DNA of 64,000 nucleotides from Lanius collurio (GCA_020086605.1 JACBWW010000007.1:19847752-19911751), one strand, 5' to 3'; counted from the stretch's first letter, positions 36,701 through 50,200 are shown. Notes: a model not told the origin generated them from the sequence alone. Made by a program: numbers and translations.

Positions 36701-38522
36701 TGGATAGCTATAGCAATAATTTGTTCTTGAATAAAAATGAAATTAACAGAGAAGAATCCCGTTAAATAGCAACAACTTCTAACATTTTATGTACTTAACC
36801 TAGTCCCCAAGAATCTCTGCCCCATCTGTCATCTAATTATTTGAGTAGCATGAATAGGGCAAGTATTTCTGACATGATCAGGAGTTCACAGAAATGAGCT
36901 ATGGAAATTTTTACAAGACTATTGGGCAAATCATCAAAGCAATCCATTATGGACAGAATACTCCCATAGACTGTATGACTGCCTCAGTGCCTCACCAAAA
37001 TACATAAAAATTGGGAAGAATGTTAAATAAGTTAAATAAAACCCCGAGCATAATATTTTCCCGGATAAATGTCAATGCAGAGAGTAAGTTCCATTAACAG
37101 ATGAAGGGAAAAAGACCCAAAACAAAAAACACCATGACACCAAAAAACCCCGTTGCACATAAAAACCCCACTTTTATTCACCTGTCTATGTTGTTACACA
37201 GCCTGTGAGGCCTCGTCTATTTTGAAACTTTCCCTCGTGGTGAGAGTGTGAATTTACAGGACAGTGTTCTCAAACTACTTAAACTTCAATCTTTAAGTAG
37301 CTGACTCTATATATTCTGTTTTCTTCTCTGACTCAACTCCCACTTTTTTCATTTTCAATAGCTTCTGAATTTTGATGCCCAAGGCACTGTCTTCTGCCTC
37401 CTTCTTTCATAATTACTCCAGACAACATCACCTTCTCTTCAGGATCCTCAACTGTAAATCTTCAATACCTGGAAAGTTTACTTCAAAAGATAGTTCTGTC
37501 ACCAGCCAAACTAATCGTATTTTCTTTCCTTCATATTTTATGCACACAGATTCTTTAGCATCTAAGAATAAATTTATAAGCCTTTAACTCTCTGTGGCTA
37601 GCAGTAACCCAGCAGTCTGTTGCCCATATTCAACAAACTTTGCTTGACATCCCTGTACTGTTTATCAAGTGCATTTGAAGTTGGCCAGCAGGTTCAAAAT
37701 GCACAAGGTCAAAGAACACAGTAGTATAAATCCCACTTCCTTTAAAGAATTCACTTAAAAATACTCCTTCAGCAGGTTGGGACTTTGCATTTATTATTGA
37801 TTTGCAATTATGATTAAATCTTAGATGTAGTGATCACTTCTTAGTTTCTTCTATGACATTTATGAAATTTTCATATTGCATAGATCTTGACTTAAAAAAT
37901 AATCATATAAATGCACATTGATACAGTAGCTTAATACAAACAAACAGATGCTTCCTCCTTCAGGCAAAATAAACACCCAAAGTTTCAGTCTTCTACAAAT
38001 GCACACATCAAATCACTCCAGGAGAGTGGATCATTGTGGATAAAATGACACTATTAAACACTAATATAGGAACTATGTAATTTTTAGCAAATTATGTTCA
38101 GCATTGCAAATCTAATATAGTGTGTGATACATAACTTCAGGGAGGATGTGCATTGAATAGAAAATATCTGGGGCTTGTTTTTCCTGGCAGACTTGCTAAG
38201 TACTTTCTAATTTCATGCAGAGAAATAAGAGGCCAAAATTAACATGATGATCTCTTCCAATTTAAAATCTAAATGTTGCTTTTGTTCTGGAGCTCCCTTT
38301 ATGTATATCAATACAAATCATAGCTCCTTAAATAATTTGGCAGTATTTGTCCCAGTCTTCACATACATATTTAAAGATGTGGAAGAAGTATCTAGGCAAG
38401 CATTTACCATAAATAAATTACAACTCTTACAATGGAAAGAGGGTCTATTTTCTGGGAGGGGTACAAGCAAATTTGTTGAATGATTTTCTTGTCATATTAG
38501 TGTTGGATCCTACTTTGACACT
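33800..38522. other. AT-rich non-coding stretch, nothing recognised
   Basis: No gene, RNA or transposon identified. It holds a 15-base T run at 34211-34225 and a very AT-rich part at 36040-36760. Open frames are short and have no motif. Confidence 0.45.
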
Positions 38523-39161
38523 TGTGCTGAATTTGGCTGGGATAGGATTAATTGTCTTCATAGTGACTGGTATGAGGTTGTGTTCTGGATTTTTGCTTAA
38601 CACAGGGTTTATAATATAGAGATGTTTTTGGTATTGCTGAGCAGGGCTAACACAGAGCCAAGGCCTTTTCTGTTTTTCCTACTCCCACCCTGGTGAGGAA
38701 GTCGTTGGTGCATGGGAGGTTGGGAGGAGACACAGCCAGGACAGGTGACCCCAAGTGACCAAAGGGATATTCCGGACCATAGGACATCATGCTCAGTGTG
38801 TAAAATAGGGGGAAGAAAGAGGATAGGAGAGACATTTGTAATGATGACATTTGTTGTTGCAAGTCACCATCACATGTGATGAGGGCCTGCTCTCCTGGAG
38901 ATGGCTGAACACCCCCCTGCCCATGGGAAGCAGTGAATTAATTAATCCTTTGTTTTTCATTGTTCATGTGGTGTGCGGCCTTTGCTTTCCCTATTAAACC
39001 ATCTTTATCTCCCATGGGTTTTGCTTTCCCTATTAATCCATCCTTATATCCCACGGGTTTTCTAACTTTTACCTTTCCAATTCTCTCCCCAATCCTGCTG
39101 GTGGGGAAGTGAGAGAGCAACTGTGTTGGGCTTGGCAGCAGGCAGGGGTTAAAACACAACA
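38523..39161 (+). mobile_element. solo LTR, full length, avian ERV family
   Basis: It starts with TGTGCTGAATTTGGCTGGGA and ends with GGGGTTAAAACACAACA, giving TG...CA ends and a length of 639 bases. Internal blocks in order are GAGCAGGGCTAACACAGAGC, GACACAGCCAGGACAGGTGA, CAAAGGGATATTCCGGACCA, a decayed TATA region near 38796 (GTGTGTAAAA), GGAGATGGCTGAACACC, GTGCGGCCTTTGCTTTCCCT and CTATTAAACC. I know this family from memory of avian genomes. No retroviral genes flank it, so it is a solo LTR. I could not find a convincing target-site duplication: the flanks read TTTGACACT and ATGCTCTTG. It shares its family with the fragments at 32178-33799. Confidence 0.88.
38981..39058 (+). repeat. 39-bp tandem duplication inside the LTR
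   Basis: Two adjacent 39-base units, 38981-39019 and 39020-39058, both begin TTTGCTTTCCCTATTAA and differ at only four positions. The unit spans the CTATTAA segment that sits where the LTR's poly(A) signal region is expected. Related fragments in the window (33595-33799) have a single copy, so the duplication is specific to this copy or subfamily. Confidence 0.9.
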
Positions 39162-42100
39162 ATGCTCTTGGAAAGTGCCAAAGTGAAAATGGGAGCTGAA
39201 TTTACCTTAATGCATCCCCTGTACCCAAAAGCATATATTTTTTATCATTCCTCAGTGAATGACTGCTGATTTTGCTGGTCAAAATGCATCATTGTGCTGG
39301 ATTACATCCAGGTTGATCTAGTGCCATGTGTTTTTCTTGGTTCTGTATGGTGTAGAAGCACAGGGCAAGTTCCCAAAAGGAGACTGGGGAAGGACAACAG
39401 AGGGAAATAAGGCATTTGTCATTTCATACTCTTTCCATCTGCACTGTCTACTTGATGAAGCCACTTATTTGCATTAGATGGTACTTGATGAAAATGCAAG
39501 TCACTGTTAGAAGGCAAGACAAAGCAGGTTCTGTGTGCAGTTTTACTTGAATGGAAGTTTTAAAGATACATAACTAATTTCTAAATAGCTTCCCTCACAG
39601 CATATTGCTGTAAGGACTCACTTTTTCCTAGATCTCATACACAAAGTCTGCCTGTATAATCTGGAAAATCAGGCCCTGGGAGCACTGAGCATTGCACTGC
39701 TGGAGTTAGCTGTGAGTTTAGTCTCAGGCTATATTTTCCTCAATATTTTGGTAAAGTTTGTGCCAATATGAAATAGATTTTTTATGCACTGTGGGTGTAT
39801 CTTAATATGAAAGTAATACACAGGTTGCAGAAGAAAACAAGACTCTGGAAACTGGTACTAAAATTAGTTAATTAAAGGCTCATCTTTCAACTGCCATGTT
39901 CATCTATGAGATTGAGACCAAAGCCTTTGACAATAAATTTGGTGTGTTTTTTTGTTTTTTTTTCTTTTCATCTTCAAAAAGAAAACAAATAATAGACATA
40001 CACTCTTCATGCAATCCTATTTGGGACATTTTTATGTGCTGTTACAAAATCTGTCATATTCACTGCCTAGCAACATGAGTTAGGTGAACTGTAATAAAGC
40101 ATACTTATGTGTTTCAAAGAGACTAAAAAATGTTAGTGCTTGAATTCTGGGATGACGTGTTTTTTTGATTTCAGTGTTAGATTCAAAACCTAAAGGCAAG
40201 ACACTACACTCACAGATAACTTAATGCATGAGAGCTGTGTAAGCTTCCTTTGTAGTCACTGGATATCTAATCAGAAAACTTGAGTGAGTTGAGAGTTACG
40301 CAGATGACCTCATGATCATCTAATAGCTCATTAGTCTTACTTGACTGTAATGGACACCTATTCACTGAACTCATATGTAGAGACCTGCATTTTCAACAGG
40401 TAAATGGAGATACTAGGTCAGGAAGCCAAATGCCACACATAGTTTGCATACAGAATAAACTTTACTGTCATGTTCACTTCCTAAGCTGTGCCTTTTGGAA
40501 TTTTAATAGGAAGGTTATTGAACTGTGTCAAGGTGATGAGAGCAGCAGCTTCTCCTGGTTTTGTATTAAGCCATGCATAGGCGTAGGACAAAGTATCTGT
40601 TTATCTGCATTGTCTTCTTACTGTGCAATTGACTGAGGAACTAATCCTTGACAGGATTTGTCTGAGCCTTGCAGCTCTATGTGGTTCAGCAATGACTATC
40701 CACAAAGCTGTCTCCCATCTCTCCCAGGAAGACGATGGTAGAGCCAATTTCTGTTACTTACTGAATGGGCACACTTGGCATACCTAGATGGGATGGCTTA
40801 TTCCTGACTATTCTGTCACTCACACACAAAAAAATTAACCTTGATCAGATTACTCAGATATGCTAGAGATGATATGAAAGGAGCTCTTAGAGCAAGCTGC
40901 TAACAACAAACTTGGGCTAAACAATAACATTGAGAAATCTATGCTACCATAGCTTCAATCCTACTCCTAGCTGTGCAACTGCTACAAACTTGGAAACGTT
41001 TTGTAGTCTATCTTTGATGGACATACAGAAGTTTTCAGCAGGGATTCTCCACAGGCTTCCCCTGAGTATTCTGACTAATAGGGCTGAATGTTACAAATTA
41101 TTCCTCTATGAATTATGTATGAGTTCTGGTGTGCTTTCCTGAACAAACCTTTAGGGTCACAGCATAAGTCTGCCATTTCTATGGAGTCGGGCAAACTCCA
41201 TCACTAGGTTGCTTCTAGAGAATATTTATTTTCAGTCAAACAGTTCAGAAAAGGAGAAGATATATGATCAGAGGTACAAACCAATTATGACTAGTTATTA
41301 GCTTCTGCTTACTACATATCCAGCTCCAAACAGCCACTAGTCAGAACTGGTCTGTGAGATGAAGCTCTACTTTCTTATAGTGTCAAGTTTGGAAATTATT
41401 TCTGTCTACATGAGACTACTGGAAGGATAGGAATGGAAATGGAACTAGAATTGAAAATCCACTAAAATTGGGAATGTAAAATCAAAAAGATGCTGAATTT
41501 TTAATGCTGTAAGCAATCTTCATATTAAAACCTTCTTTATCCCTTGACCGGCTGGCCAGAATCAAACTGACTTTATAGGAAGCCTGTTTCTGCTCTCTTC
41601 AACAATTTGTCAAGAGGAGAATATTTCTACAGGGTGATCCAGTTCCTATGAGTTGGTTTTTCTGTGGGAAGGATTGCCCTGGTCAGACCTCTGACTATAC
41701 TGAGTCAGTATCATGTGTGTCAGCTACTGGCAGACTGAGGCTGCAGGTAATTTTAGCAGCTAGGGTGATCCATAGAGAGGATCATGGTCAGTGGTAGAGG
41801 AACTCCAGCTTCTCCGGGTGCTTCCTCACTATGGCAAGAAGACATCAGGGAAGAACTGAGGGAAAATCATCAAATTTGGTGTGATGATCTTTGTGCATTC
41901 AAGTGCTATGGAAAGAATCATGAGGAAACACCTCTTTCAGTATCTTTTGGGGAGATGCAATGAGTTAAAGTGAATTTGGTTCACCAGTATTTTAGAGCGG
42001 CCCAGAATAAAATCTGTGGGAGGCGGTGATAAGATTTATCTTTTTTTTTCCAGAACATTTCCTAAATAACCTGTTAGAAAAAGCACACAGTGGTGACAAA

Positions 42101-43157
42101 CAATCACATCCTGCAGTACAAGAAAATGTTAAGATAATGTGAGAACAGTTTTACTTCAGTGTTTGTTAGCATTGGCACAGAAAGCCATGGGATTGGGACT
42201 CAGGGATAAGCATTGGAGAAGATGAGGACACAGCTTCACATTACAAATTCAGGCAACTCTGACAAATAGACATTTTTTGATTCAGACTTATTGTTTCTGT
42301 GACACAGCAAAAAAATTTTATCAGAAACTAAGTTATCTATAATAAAATAATCCCTGTGTTCAGCTATCCCACTTTTCCTCCTGTCTGAATCTCATTTTGC
42401 TTACAAATTTTGCTTAATTTTTTGCTAGGGAAGATTGCAGGGAAAAGCATATTGCTTGCAGAACTGCCAGTACAACTTTCCTTGTGAAAATCTGACTTGG
42501 GAAGCAGTTGCTCTCAAGGGAACGTGGTTTAATTTATACACCAATTAACAGTGTAAATTCATGCTTTACTGTTCGTCCGCTCTCCAAAGATTTTAAGTGC
42601 TGGTGGAGATTGCATTCTGAACAAAGATGAAAGACTTCAGAGCAGAGCAGAACAGATGAGAAAACCTCAAAAAAATTAAAAAAAAGCAAGCTTATAAAAT
42701 GCCTTGAGTGCAACTTGCTGTAGCTGATTTGGATACTCTCATGAATTGTCACACTTCTACATAGCAGGCAGACCAGACCAGAACTAGCTAGAAAACAGGT
42801 TTTTCTTCAATTAAAAGTTTCAGATTTCATAATCTTGAGTTCCAAGTTTGGATTAAAAGCCAAATAGTTTCTACAAGCCTAAAGTTCCAGCTTGACAAGT
42901 TCAAACCACTCTGTTTAATTTTTGGACCTAGGAGAGAAAGTCTAAGGATGCATTTGTTTTAGTGTCTTATTTCAGATAAGAAGTGATATTCAAGCAAAGT
43001 TCCCAGTTATCCCTGCTCACTGTGTTTTTAGTCGTGCCACAGAGCTCTGAGAAGAGCACACAGACTGAGTTCCTTTTGGGAATTCAATTTTTGAAATTAT
43101 ATCAAAAGATGTACCCTTAACATGCTCCAAACAGCAGTGAGCCTCTAGTCCCCAGGA

Positions 43158-43177
43158 TTGGACTAGTGCTAGTCCAA
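43158..43177. repeat. short perfect inverted repeat, 9-bp arms
   Basis: TTGGACTAG and CTAGTCCAA are perfect reverse complements separated by two bases (TG). It could be a protein-binding palindrome or chance. Confidence 0.85.
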
Positions 43178-46100
43178 AGTAAATGTTGGAATATGGACTT
43201 CATTATTATTTCATTCATGTCTGCTCCTACTATGCACATGACCCCTTGATGTTGACTCAGTCTAATAATCTAAGTCACTGATTTTGTTTTTTTCCATGCT
43301 TCAGTGTATCAGGTAAATATAAGAGGAAAATTTTTATGAATAGCAAAAGTGAGGACTGATGCATGATTCAAAACTTGAAGAGTGGAAAGAAGAAATACAT
43401 AGGAGGGGGAAGAAGAATGAGTCTCCTCAGAGCTCCAAAAATTTCTGCAGACCTTGGAAGCATTTTGGAGTGACATCCAGGTGTGGCAGCTGCCAGGTAC
43501 CAACAACCCTGACACAAGGTAAAACCTATCTCTGCAATCACCCAGGGAGCTTGGAAAGCTCCTGAAGCAATGACTGACAGCTGAGCTAGCACACCACTTG
43601 CTTCTTACCAACTCCACAACTGCTTGCTCAGTTCCACAATCTCACCAAAATGTTTTGTAAAAAAAAAAGAAAATGTGAACTGCCTCAAATTTATGGCAGT
43701 GGGCCAGAAGAATTGCAGATATTGGCTCTTGGTGTATCTTAATACCTCCTCTAAGTAAGAATGACTATAAACTCTTCTAGATCCCTAAACCATGGGAAAG
43801 GATATATACACATTTTTTAATATCTCCCCAATATGTAAGGCCTTCCAAATTTCTTAAAATTAAGAATCTGTGAGGTGCAAGAAGGAAACAGGAGCTACAA
43901 ATTAATTACTACAAATATAACAGGCATTTCTTTGTAGTAATTGAAGATGTAAACATAGATGAACTTTATTCTTTTTTCAGACACAATGCTGCATCAGATT
44001 CCTTTAAAGTACTGCCAAAATCATGCATAAATATGAGAATCTGTTTCTGCTATGTTACCTTATCTAGTAGCTTGCCTTTAGGGAGTATGGAAGAATTTAT
44101 ATCAGCAGCTAGAAAAATCTAATGTTAGACATAAATCACAATATCTATGTTTATCATTGTTAATGTGGGATTTAGATAAAGTTGCTCTAACAAATTTGTG
44201 CTAATAATTTAATAAAATTTATCTCTCATATTGACAGTTAAAGTATTTGAAAGCTATTACAGTAAATTCTTTGTATCTGTATATATATTTTCCCCTGTAA
44301 TTCAGCAACAGGTTGCTAATGTTGGTTTATCAATATGTTTTATTTGCACAAGGTTATTTATCTTTGCTTCACTGACAGTTCTGTGACAAGATACCTCCTT
44401 TTACAATCCAGCTTGACAGAGACGTGGTAGAAGCTGCATATCTGGCTCACAAACAACATTTATATTTACAATATGCCAGAATTACATGAAAGATTTAGTT
44501 ATGAGATTGTCCTTTTTGTAAAAGCAGTGTTTAATTACCACTAACCTGAAATTGTTCTACCAAACAAACTTCCATATATCAGCTTTAAAAAGACTGAAAT
44601 ATCTATTATTTGATGTGCAAAAGCAAGCCACAAAATAATGTTATATGATGTAAGTCACTGTGTAACTGGTGTAGATTTCTTGAACTTTGAGGGAAGATTT
44701 AAAAGAATTTTTACCTATTTCTTAGCAGTCATACTCAGTACACTACTTCTCAGAATCTTCTAAATTTTCATGAGTTGCTTAAAGCTAAATTTGAAGTTGC
44801 ATCTGCTATGCAGAAGAGGTATCCAAATTCAGTGTGAGGAAGGGAATTAGATATTTCACATATTTTATGTGAATAATATCTCTTTCACATATTTTAAGCT
44901 TTTCTGTAATCGTTTTTTGCTTTCTTGCCTTTATTAGGTCTTTTCTTCCCTGGATATATGTTGGTTTTAAAACCCACAAAGTTCTTTAAACCTTTTTGCT
45001 TCTTTATTAAATCCACAGGCTTATTTAGTCTCCCGTGATTTTGTCAGACAAGCTATTGCAAAACATATTCCAGATCTTCTCAGAAAAAAATCCTTTTATT
45101 TTAAGTGTCAATCTTTCAAAATATTTCTAGATTCCTACCAAAGAAGCCCTAATGCTTAACTAAATCTAAGTTTTCTGTACCAAGACAGAAATTCCAATGT
45201 GCTGTATAGAAATATAACATAGTAGAGTTTTCAAAAACTCGGAGTCTACTGGACAAAGTAATTTCAGCATAACCTGGAACATAAATTCGCAGAATACAAA
45301 CAATACTCAAACTTGAATGGGCTTTTAAATGCTGATCTTTGGAGAAATAAATGAAGATTATTTTGTAGGTGATGTACAATAACACTAGCAACCATCATTT
45401 TATTATCTTATAGTCTTCTGTCTTGAAGCAAAAACTGCTTGAGATAATGTCATGATGTTTTAAAAATAAAAATTAGATATATCAGTGAATAAGTGCATGT
45501 TTCATTGGTCACTATTCCACAGATCTCTACTGTTTCTGTGATAGAAGATTAAAGACTATTCCTTTGAAGAAGAAGTATCTCAAGTAATTTTATTTGACAG
45601 TTTGACATTTATGCTATCAGTATTAAGAATCATGTTTAAGCTAAATACACTCTATCTGCTATGATAACTCATTTTTCACACTTTGAAAAGTGTGTATTTT
45701 TCATCACTCATTGTCATGCTTTATTAAGATTTTTGACACATGAATCTACAGGTTTTTTAATAAATTAAGGTAAGAATAATATCAGCTTGAGTAATGTGTT
45801 GGATTTAGGAAGCCATACTCAGTCTTTGTTTTTCATGACAGTGCCACACTGGCCATATTAAACCAGTTTCCACTACAATCCTACATTCAAAACAAGTTCT
45901 GTATTATTTTGCTTAAAATTAGGAGCTTTGCATACCCATTTCTAAAGGAAAAACTCCAAAAGTTTCAGAAATTAAGACTGTCACACATACATTAATATTC
46001 CTGGCCCATGGCCCAGCCATAAATCTGCATAAAACTCCCACTACAAACTAAAGAGTTAAAAATATTTTCTAATAAACAACTAATAAAATTTAAAGTAGTT

Positions 46101-47425
46101 AATTTTGCTTTGTCGACCACAATGGACACAAGGATTCCTTGATAAGAACTCTTTTCAGATATGCCCACTGGAGTTAGAGACATGACTTTATTTAAAGTTA
46201 CAGATGCAACATACAATCCATATTTACTTTTTTCAAGGAATTCTGGTCTATTTCTGTAATTTTGAATTTATCTTTATTAATCTAACAACTGAAGCTGAAG
46301 CTACTTGTGTTTGATAATGTATTAAGAAATGTACAGCTATATTCCATTGAATTTATCTGGAGACATATTTTTAGTATAATGGAAATTCCTTCAAAAGGGA
46401 ATTTTACTACATGAAATTCCCATCTCTGCCAGTGTTTCTTTGTGGATGGTTTTCTACTTCTCATTTACTTGCTGCTGTAATACCTATGAAAAAGAGGTGA
46501 TGGAGAAAAAGGGTTTCAAACTGACCTCAAGGTTATTCTGCTTCCTAGATTATCCAGGGGTTTTTGAGGAGCTAACAAAAAGAAATATACAAGTCACAGG
46601 GTAAATAAACAACATCCACTGGCATTAAGAAATGCAAGACATCACCGATCTTGGTCTGTTCTCAGACTGATAATCTGTGCATTTGGGAGGTGTTAGGTGT
46701 TGATTAATATAAAGCTTTATTTCCTTTACAAACAAATAGTATAGAATTAAAAAATTGCCCATTGTGCAGTCTTAAATTACACATATAGCTTTACATTCTT
46801 AGTATGCTCATCACACACTTTTCTTCCTTATCCTCTCTTCATCTTCCTTGTGCTTTCTCCTCTGGAATTTGACATAATCAGTGCTCTGACTACATTATTT
46901 GTATCCTTTTGACCAGAGATTTGGTATATAGAAATGGCAATTCAAACTTTGTTTTGAAATTACTCAATTGGAATGAGAAAAATTTTGTCTCTAATTTTCC
47001 ATTGTTGTTCTCTTCTAATCTCAAGAATGGGTAAAATACATAGCTCATGACCCCCAGGGACAGCCTTTTTTTCCCCCATACTTTTAATCCAAAACATACT
47101 ATTTTTTTTCTGTAATATAATTCCTCCACAAGAAATGGGAAGATTAAAGTGAGCTAGAGTTTTCCACTCCTCTACTGATTGTTAATTCAGGAACAAGAAA
47201 ATAATTTTTCCAATATGCCTGTTGTACAGGAATTAGCTGGGGTGTATGTAGCTTCTGGCTGCCCTGAGACACTACAGCAGCTCCCCAGCTCTCTGCATCA
47301 GCTACACAGCACCAGGGAAAAGAAAGCTGAAAGTTTTTTCAGTAACACCTCAAAGAGGAGAAGGAGACAAGACAAAAGCTCCTTTAAATACTGACCCTCA
47401 GTCTATTTTCATTGCTAATAAATCA

Positions 47426-47475
47426 ATAGCAATAAAAAAATCAATAAGCAATTAAATCAATTTTTTTATTGCTAT
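47426..47475. repeat. perfect 16-bp inverted repeat, AT-rich
   Basis: The left arm (47426-47441, ATAGCAATAAAAAAAT) is the exact reverse complement of the right arm (47460-47475), with an 18-base AT-rich spacer. Further copies of the word GCAATAA or its complement lie next to it. No element ends or target duplications are visible around it. Confidence 0.9.
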
Positions 47476-49562
47476 GAAATGCTAATGGCTAAGATATGTG
47501 GGGAAAGATCTTCCAGAAGCTGCCAGAACCTAGGACTAGGAGCAAAACAGTTTTTAAAATGTCTAGTCACCATGTCTCCTGAAAGTATCATAAAGAATCT
47601 TCTGTAAGAGTGTATTAACCCTGCATATGCAACATAAACTGGAGTCAGGATACCACATGAAATATGCAAGTTTTGCTAGAATCAAATACTATTCAAGCCC
47701 ACGAAGTTTGAGCTAGTCTGGCATTTTTGAATAAAATCTTTCCCCGGTCAGTGTCTTCCAGTGAAAGCAAGAAACTTTTGTGGAATTAATTCACTCTTAA
47801 ATAAAATTGACAGTAATGCCTGTTGAGGTGCACAAGTGAGCCACTACACAACCTGCCCTTTCCAATGCAGTGTGAGGGCTTTAATTGTTCTTGTGTGCAC
47901 ATATCTTGGCTGAGCAACACTGAAAGCTTTTGGATTTTGATTTAGGTTTCTAAAAAAAGGAGATAAACATAAAAGCACAAATGGTGTGTGAGGACATAAA
48001 ACACAGAAATTAATTATGTTATTGACATGGCACAGGCAAGATAAAAAGAAAAAAATAAAAAAGGAATTACTACACAGGGTACTCTGAACTATCCAGGGGT
48101 TTCAGGTTTTTACTGTTGGAGTACACCAAAAAAGCAGCTACAGGGTTTTAGGCAATGTAAAGTAATAACAGTGGGAAATTTACCAAGATGCATTAAGTTA
48201 TTTTAAAGACCTGTAAGGAATATTTTGTATCTTCCAAGAAAGGTTTATATATACTTTGATCTTATTTCCATTAACAACAATCTGAAATATGTAATACCAA
48301 AAGGGATTGAGCCAGCTCCTTGTAGTACAGGATATGAGATATGAGAGTGAACCACTGAGCTATGACAACTTGCAAGGATGTGGTTTGCCTTATCCTGAAA
48401 TTAATTTTTCTATATGTGAAGTTTCAAGTGATTCTGACTATTGAAACCTAAATTTAAGTTCTCTTTCTACCCATATCTGTGCTGCATATGCAGTTTCTGT
48501 GAATATTGGTACTGTAACTAATGAATCATGGCAGCATGAGTTCACAGTTGGAGTTGGAATTTCTCTTCAGGATCACTTTGATTTACTATGAAATTACATT
48601 GGAGCTGGACTGACATACAGTTTGCCTGCTAAGTTTTAATTGTATAAGTGAAAAAGCAGCAAACTTTTGCTGATGCTGAAAAAATAAGTGGGCCAATTTG
48701 AATATTTTTAAATGCCTCAAGCATTAAGTTACTGAATTACTCACAAACTCTTGAGATTCTGCTGTACAAAACCTGTTAAAGCCTGGTCTGTAGAAGACTA
48801 AAACCCCAGATTTCCTGCTCACACTCCAGGAAGTCTTGTATAGTGGCTTATTTATGCTGAACCTCTTTAATTATAAGGTCACGGATTTTTATGGTTGTAT
48901 ACATCAAATAGAATATTCAATTTACATCAAACGCTATTCTGCCAAAAAGGACAAATTAAAATGAGCTGGTTTTCTGCCTGAATTAATAATAGAGGGAAAA
49001 TTAAAAAATATGGTCTCTGAAAATCAGCAGAGGTAGAAAGAGGATTAAATTTGTCAGCACATCTGGGAACAGTCCCAGAACTAAATGAGGTCAAGCAGGA
49101 GTACTTTTAATGGGTTTCACTGTGTTTTGGATGAAGATTCTTTGTTTATCCCTCTTACTAGTTAATTTTTGTAGTTTCTGATTGACACCTTACTTTCAGC
49201 TCTCCATACTTTGCTTGCCTATATATTACAAGTCCAAGTAAGGTGACACCTGAACAGTAGCATCTTCTGTAAAGTTATTTGCCAGATGTGGAAAGATCTT
49301 TTTTTACTGCAAAGAAAATTTGTGCTCCAAGAAAGCAGTCAGTCTAATCAGACTTAATCTAAACTAACCATTTAGATTTCAAGCCATACCACATTTTCTG
49401 AAATTCTGCTTCTGCTAACCCTGGAAGTATCAAGAAGTTGGGTGGTTTGACCAGGCCCAAATTTCTGTAGAATACCAGAACTAGGCCTGGGATTGTTCTT
49501 TCCTAAATAAGCTATATGTCTATAAGCTTACTGTCTCCATCTGACTTTGAAATTTTAATTTA

Positions 49563-49580
49563 TTTTTTTTTTTTTTTTTT
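49563..49580. repeat. homopolymer T run (18)
   Basis: Eighteen consecutive T following an AT-rich lead-in. No retroposed body is recognised beside it. Confidence 0.9.
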
Positions 49581-49830
49581 GCATTTAGTAGATATTTATG
49601 GAGAATATTTTGTCTGATATGGTTTGCATGTCTACTTCAAGATGTTTGTACACTTCATCTGATTCATCTGGGTTTTTTACCAGTTCCTTAAGGATCCTTA
49701 TGTAGCCACCTCTGATATGTGCTATTACATACAAATTTAAGTACTATTAATTCAATTAAGTACAATTCTCTGCTAAATGTCTTTTCACTTTCCAAAATGA
49801 GAGATTAAATACAGAAGGTTACTTTGGAGA

Positions 49831-49990
49831 AAGGAAAGGAAAGGAAAGGAAAGGAAAGGAAAGGAAAGGAAAGGAAAGGAAAGGAAAGGAAAGGAAAGGA
49901 AAGGAAAGGAAAGGAAAGGAAAGGAAAGGAAAGGAAAGGAAAGGAAAGGAAAGGAAAGGAAAGGAAAGGAAAGGAAAGGAAAGGAAAGGA
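49831..49990. repeat. perfect AAGGA pentanucleotide microsatellite, 32 units
   Basis: The 160 bases consist of 32 uninterrupted AAGGA units with no substitution visible. On the minus strand it reads TTCCT repeats and lies exactly at the 3' end of a minus-strand CR1. The long open frames here on both strands (Lys-Gly-Lys-Glu-Arg and Phe-Pro-Phe-Leu-Ser repeats) are translations of the microsatellite and not genes. Confidence 0.98.
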
Positions 49991-50200
49991 AATTACTTCC
50001 AACTGGAAGGGACATACAATGATAATCTAGTCCAACTGCTTAGCAAAAAGTTAAGGCACATAATTTAGTGCAATATCTGAATGTCCCTTAAATACTGTCA
50101 GCTTGGGATATCCACCACTCCTCCAGGAAGACTGTTCCCAGAGTCAAACAGCCAGCGTGCTTGTTCAGTTAGTTGCAGACATAAATCTACTCGCTCTCCC
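49991..50200 (-). mobile_element. CR1 LINE 3' fragment
   Basis: Directly after the microsatellite the plus strand reads TTCCAACTGGAAGGGACATA, ATGATAATCTAGTCCAACTG, AAAAGTTAAGGCACATAAT, CTTAAATACTGTCAGCTTGG and CCTCCAGGAAGACTGTTCCC. This is the reverse complement of the 3' end of a CR1 subfamily that ends in ATTCT-type tails. Similarity fades beyond about 50200. Confidence 0.85.

Larger units (their letters stand above)
39162..49830. other. AT-rich non-coding stretch of about 10.7 kb
   Basis: I recognise no gene, RNA or transposon in this longest blank of the window. Small features inside it are listed separately: inverted repeats at 43158-43177 and 47426-47475 and a T run at 49563-49580. Open frames reach about 100 codons only where chance allows and have no family motif. 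Confidence 0.45.

Noticed and set aside
43309..43617. Open frames of 68-102 codons on both strands
   Set aside because: Overlapping frames on opposite strands without a motif. Likely chance.
49785..50030. Long repetitive open frames on both strands
   Set aside because: They are translations of the AAGGA microsatellite, whose 5-base unit gives repeating pentapeptides in several frames.
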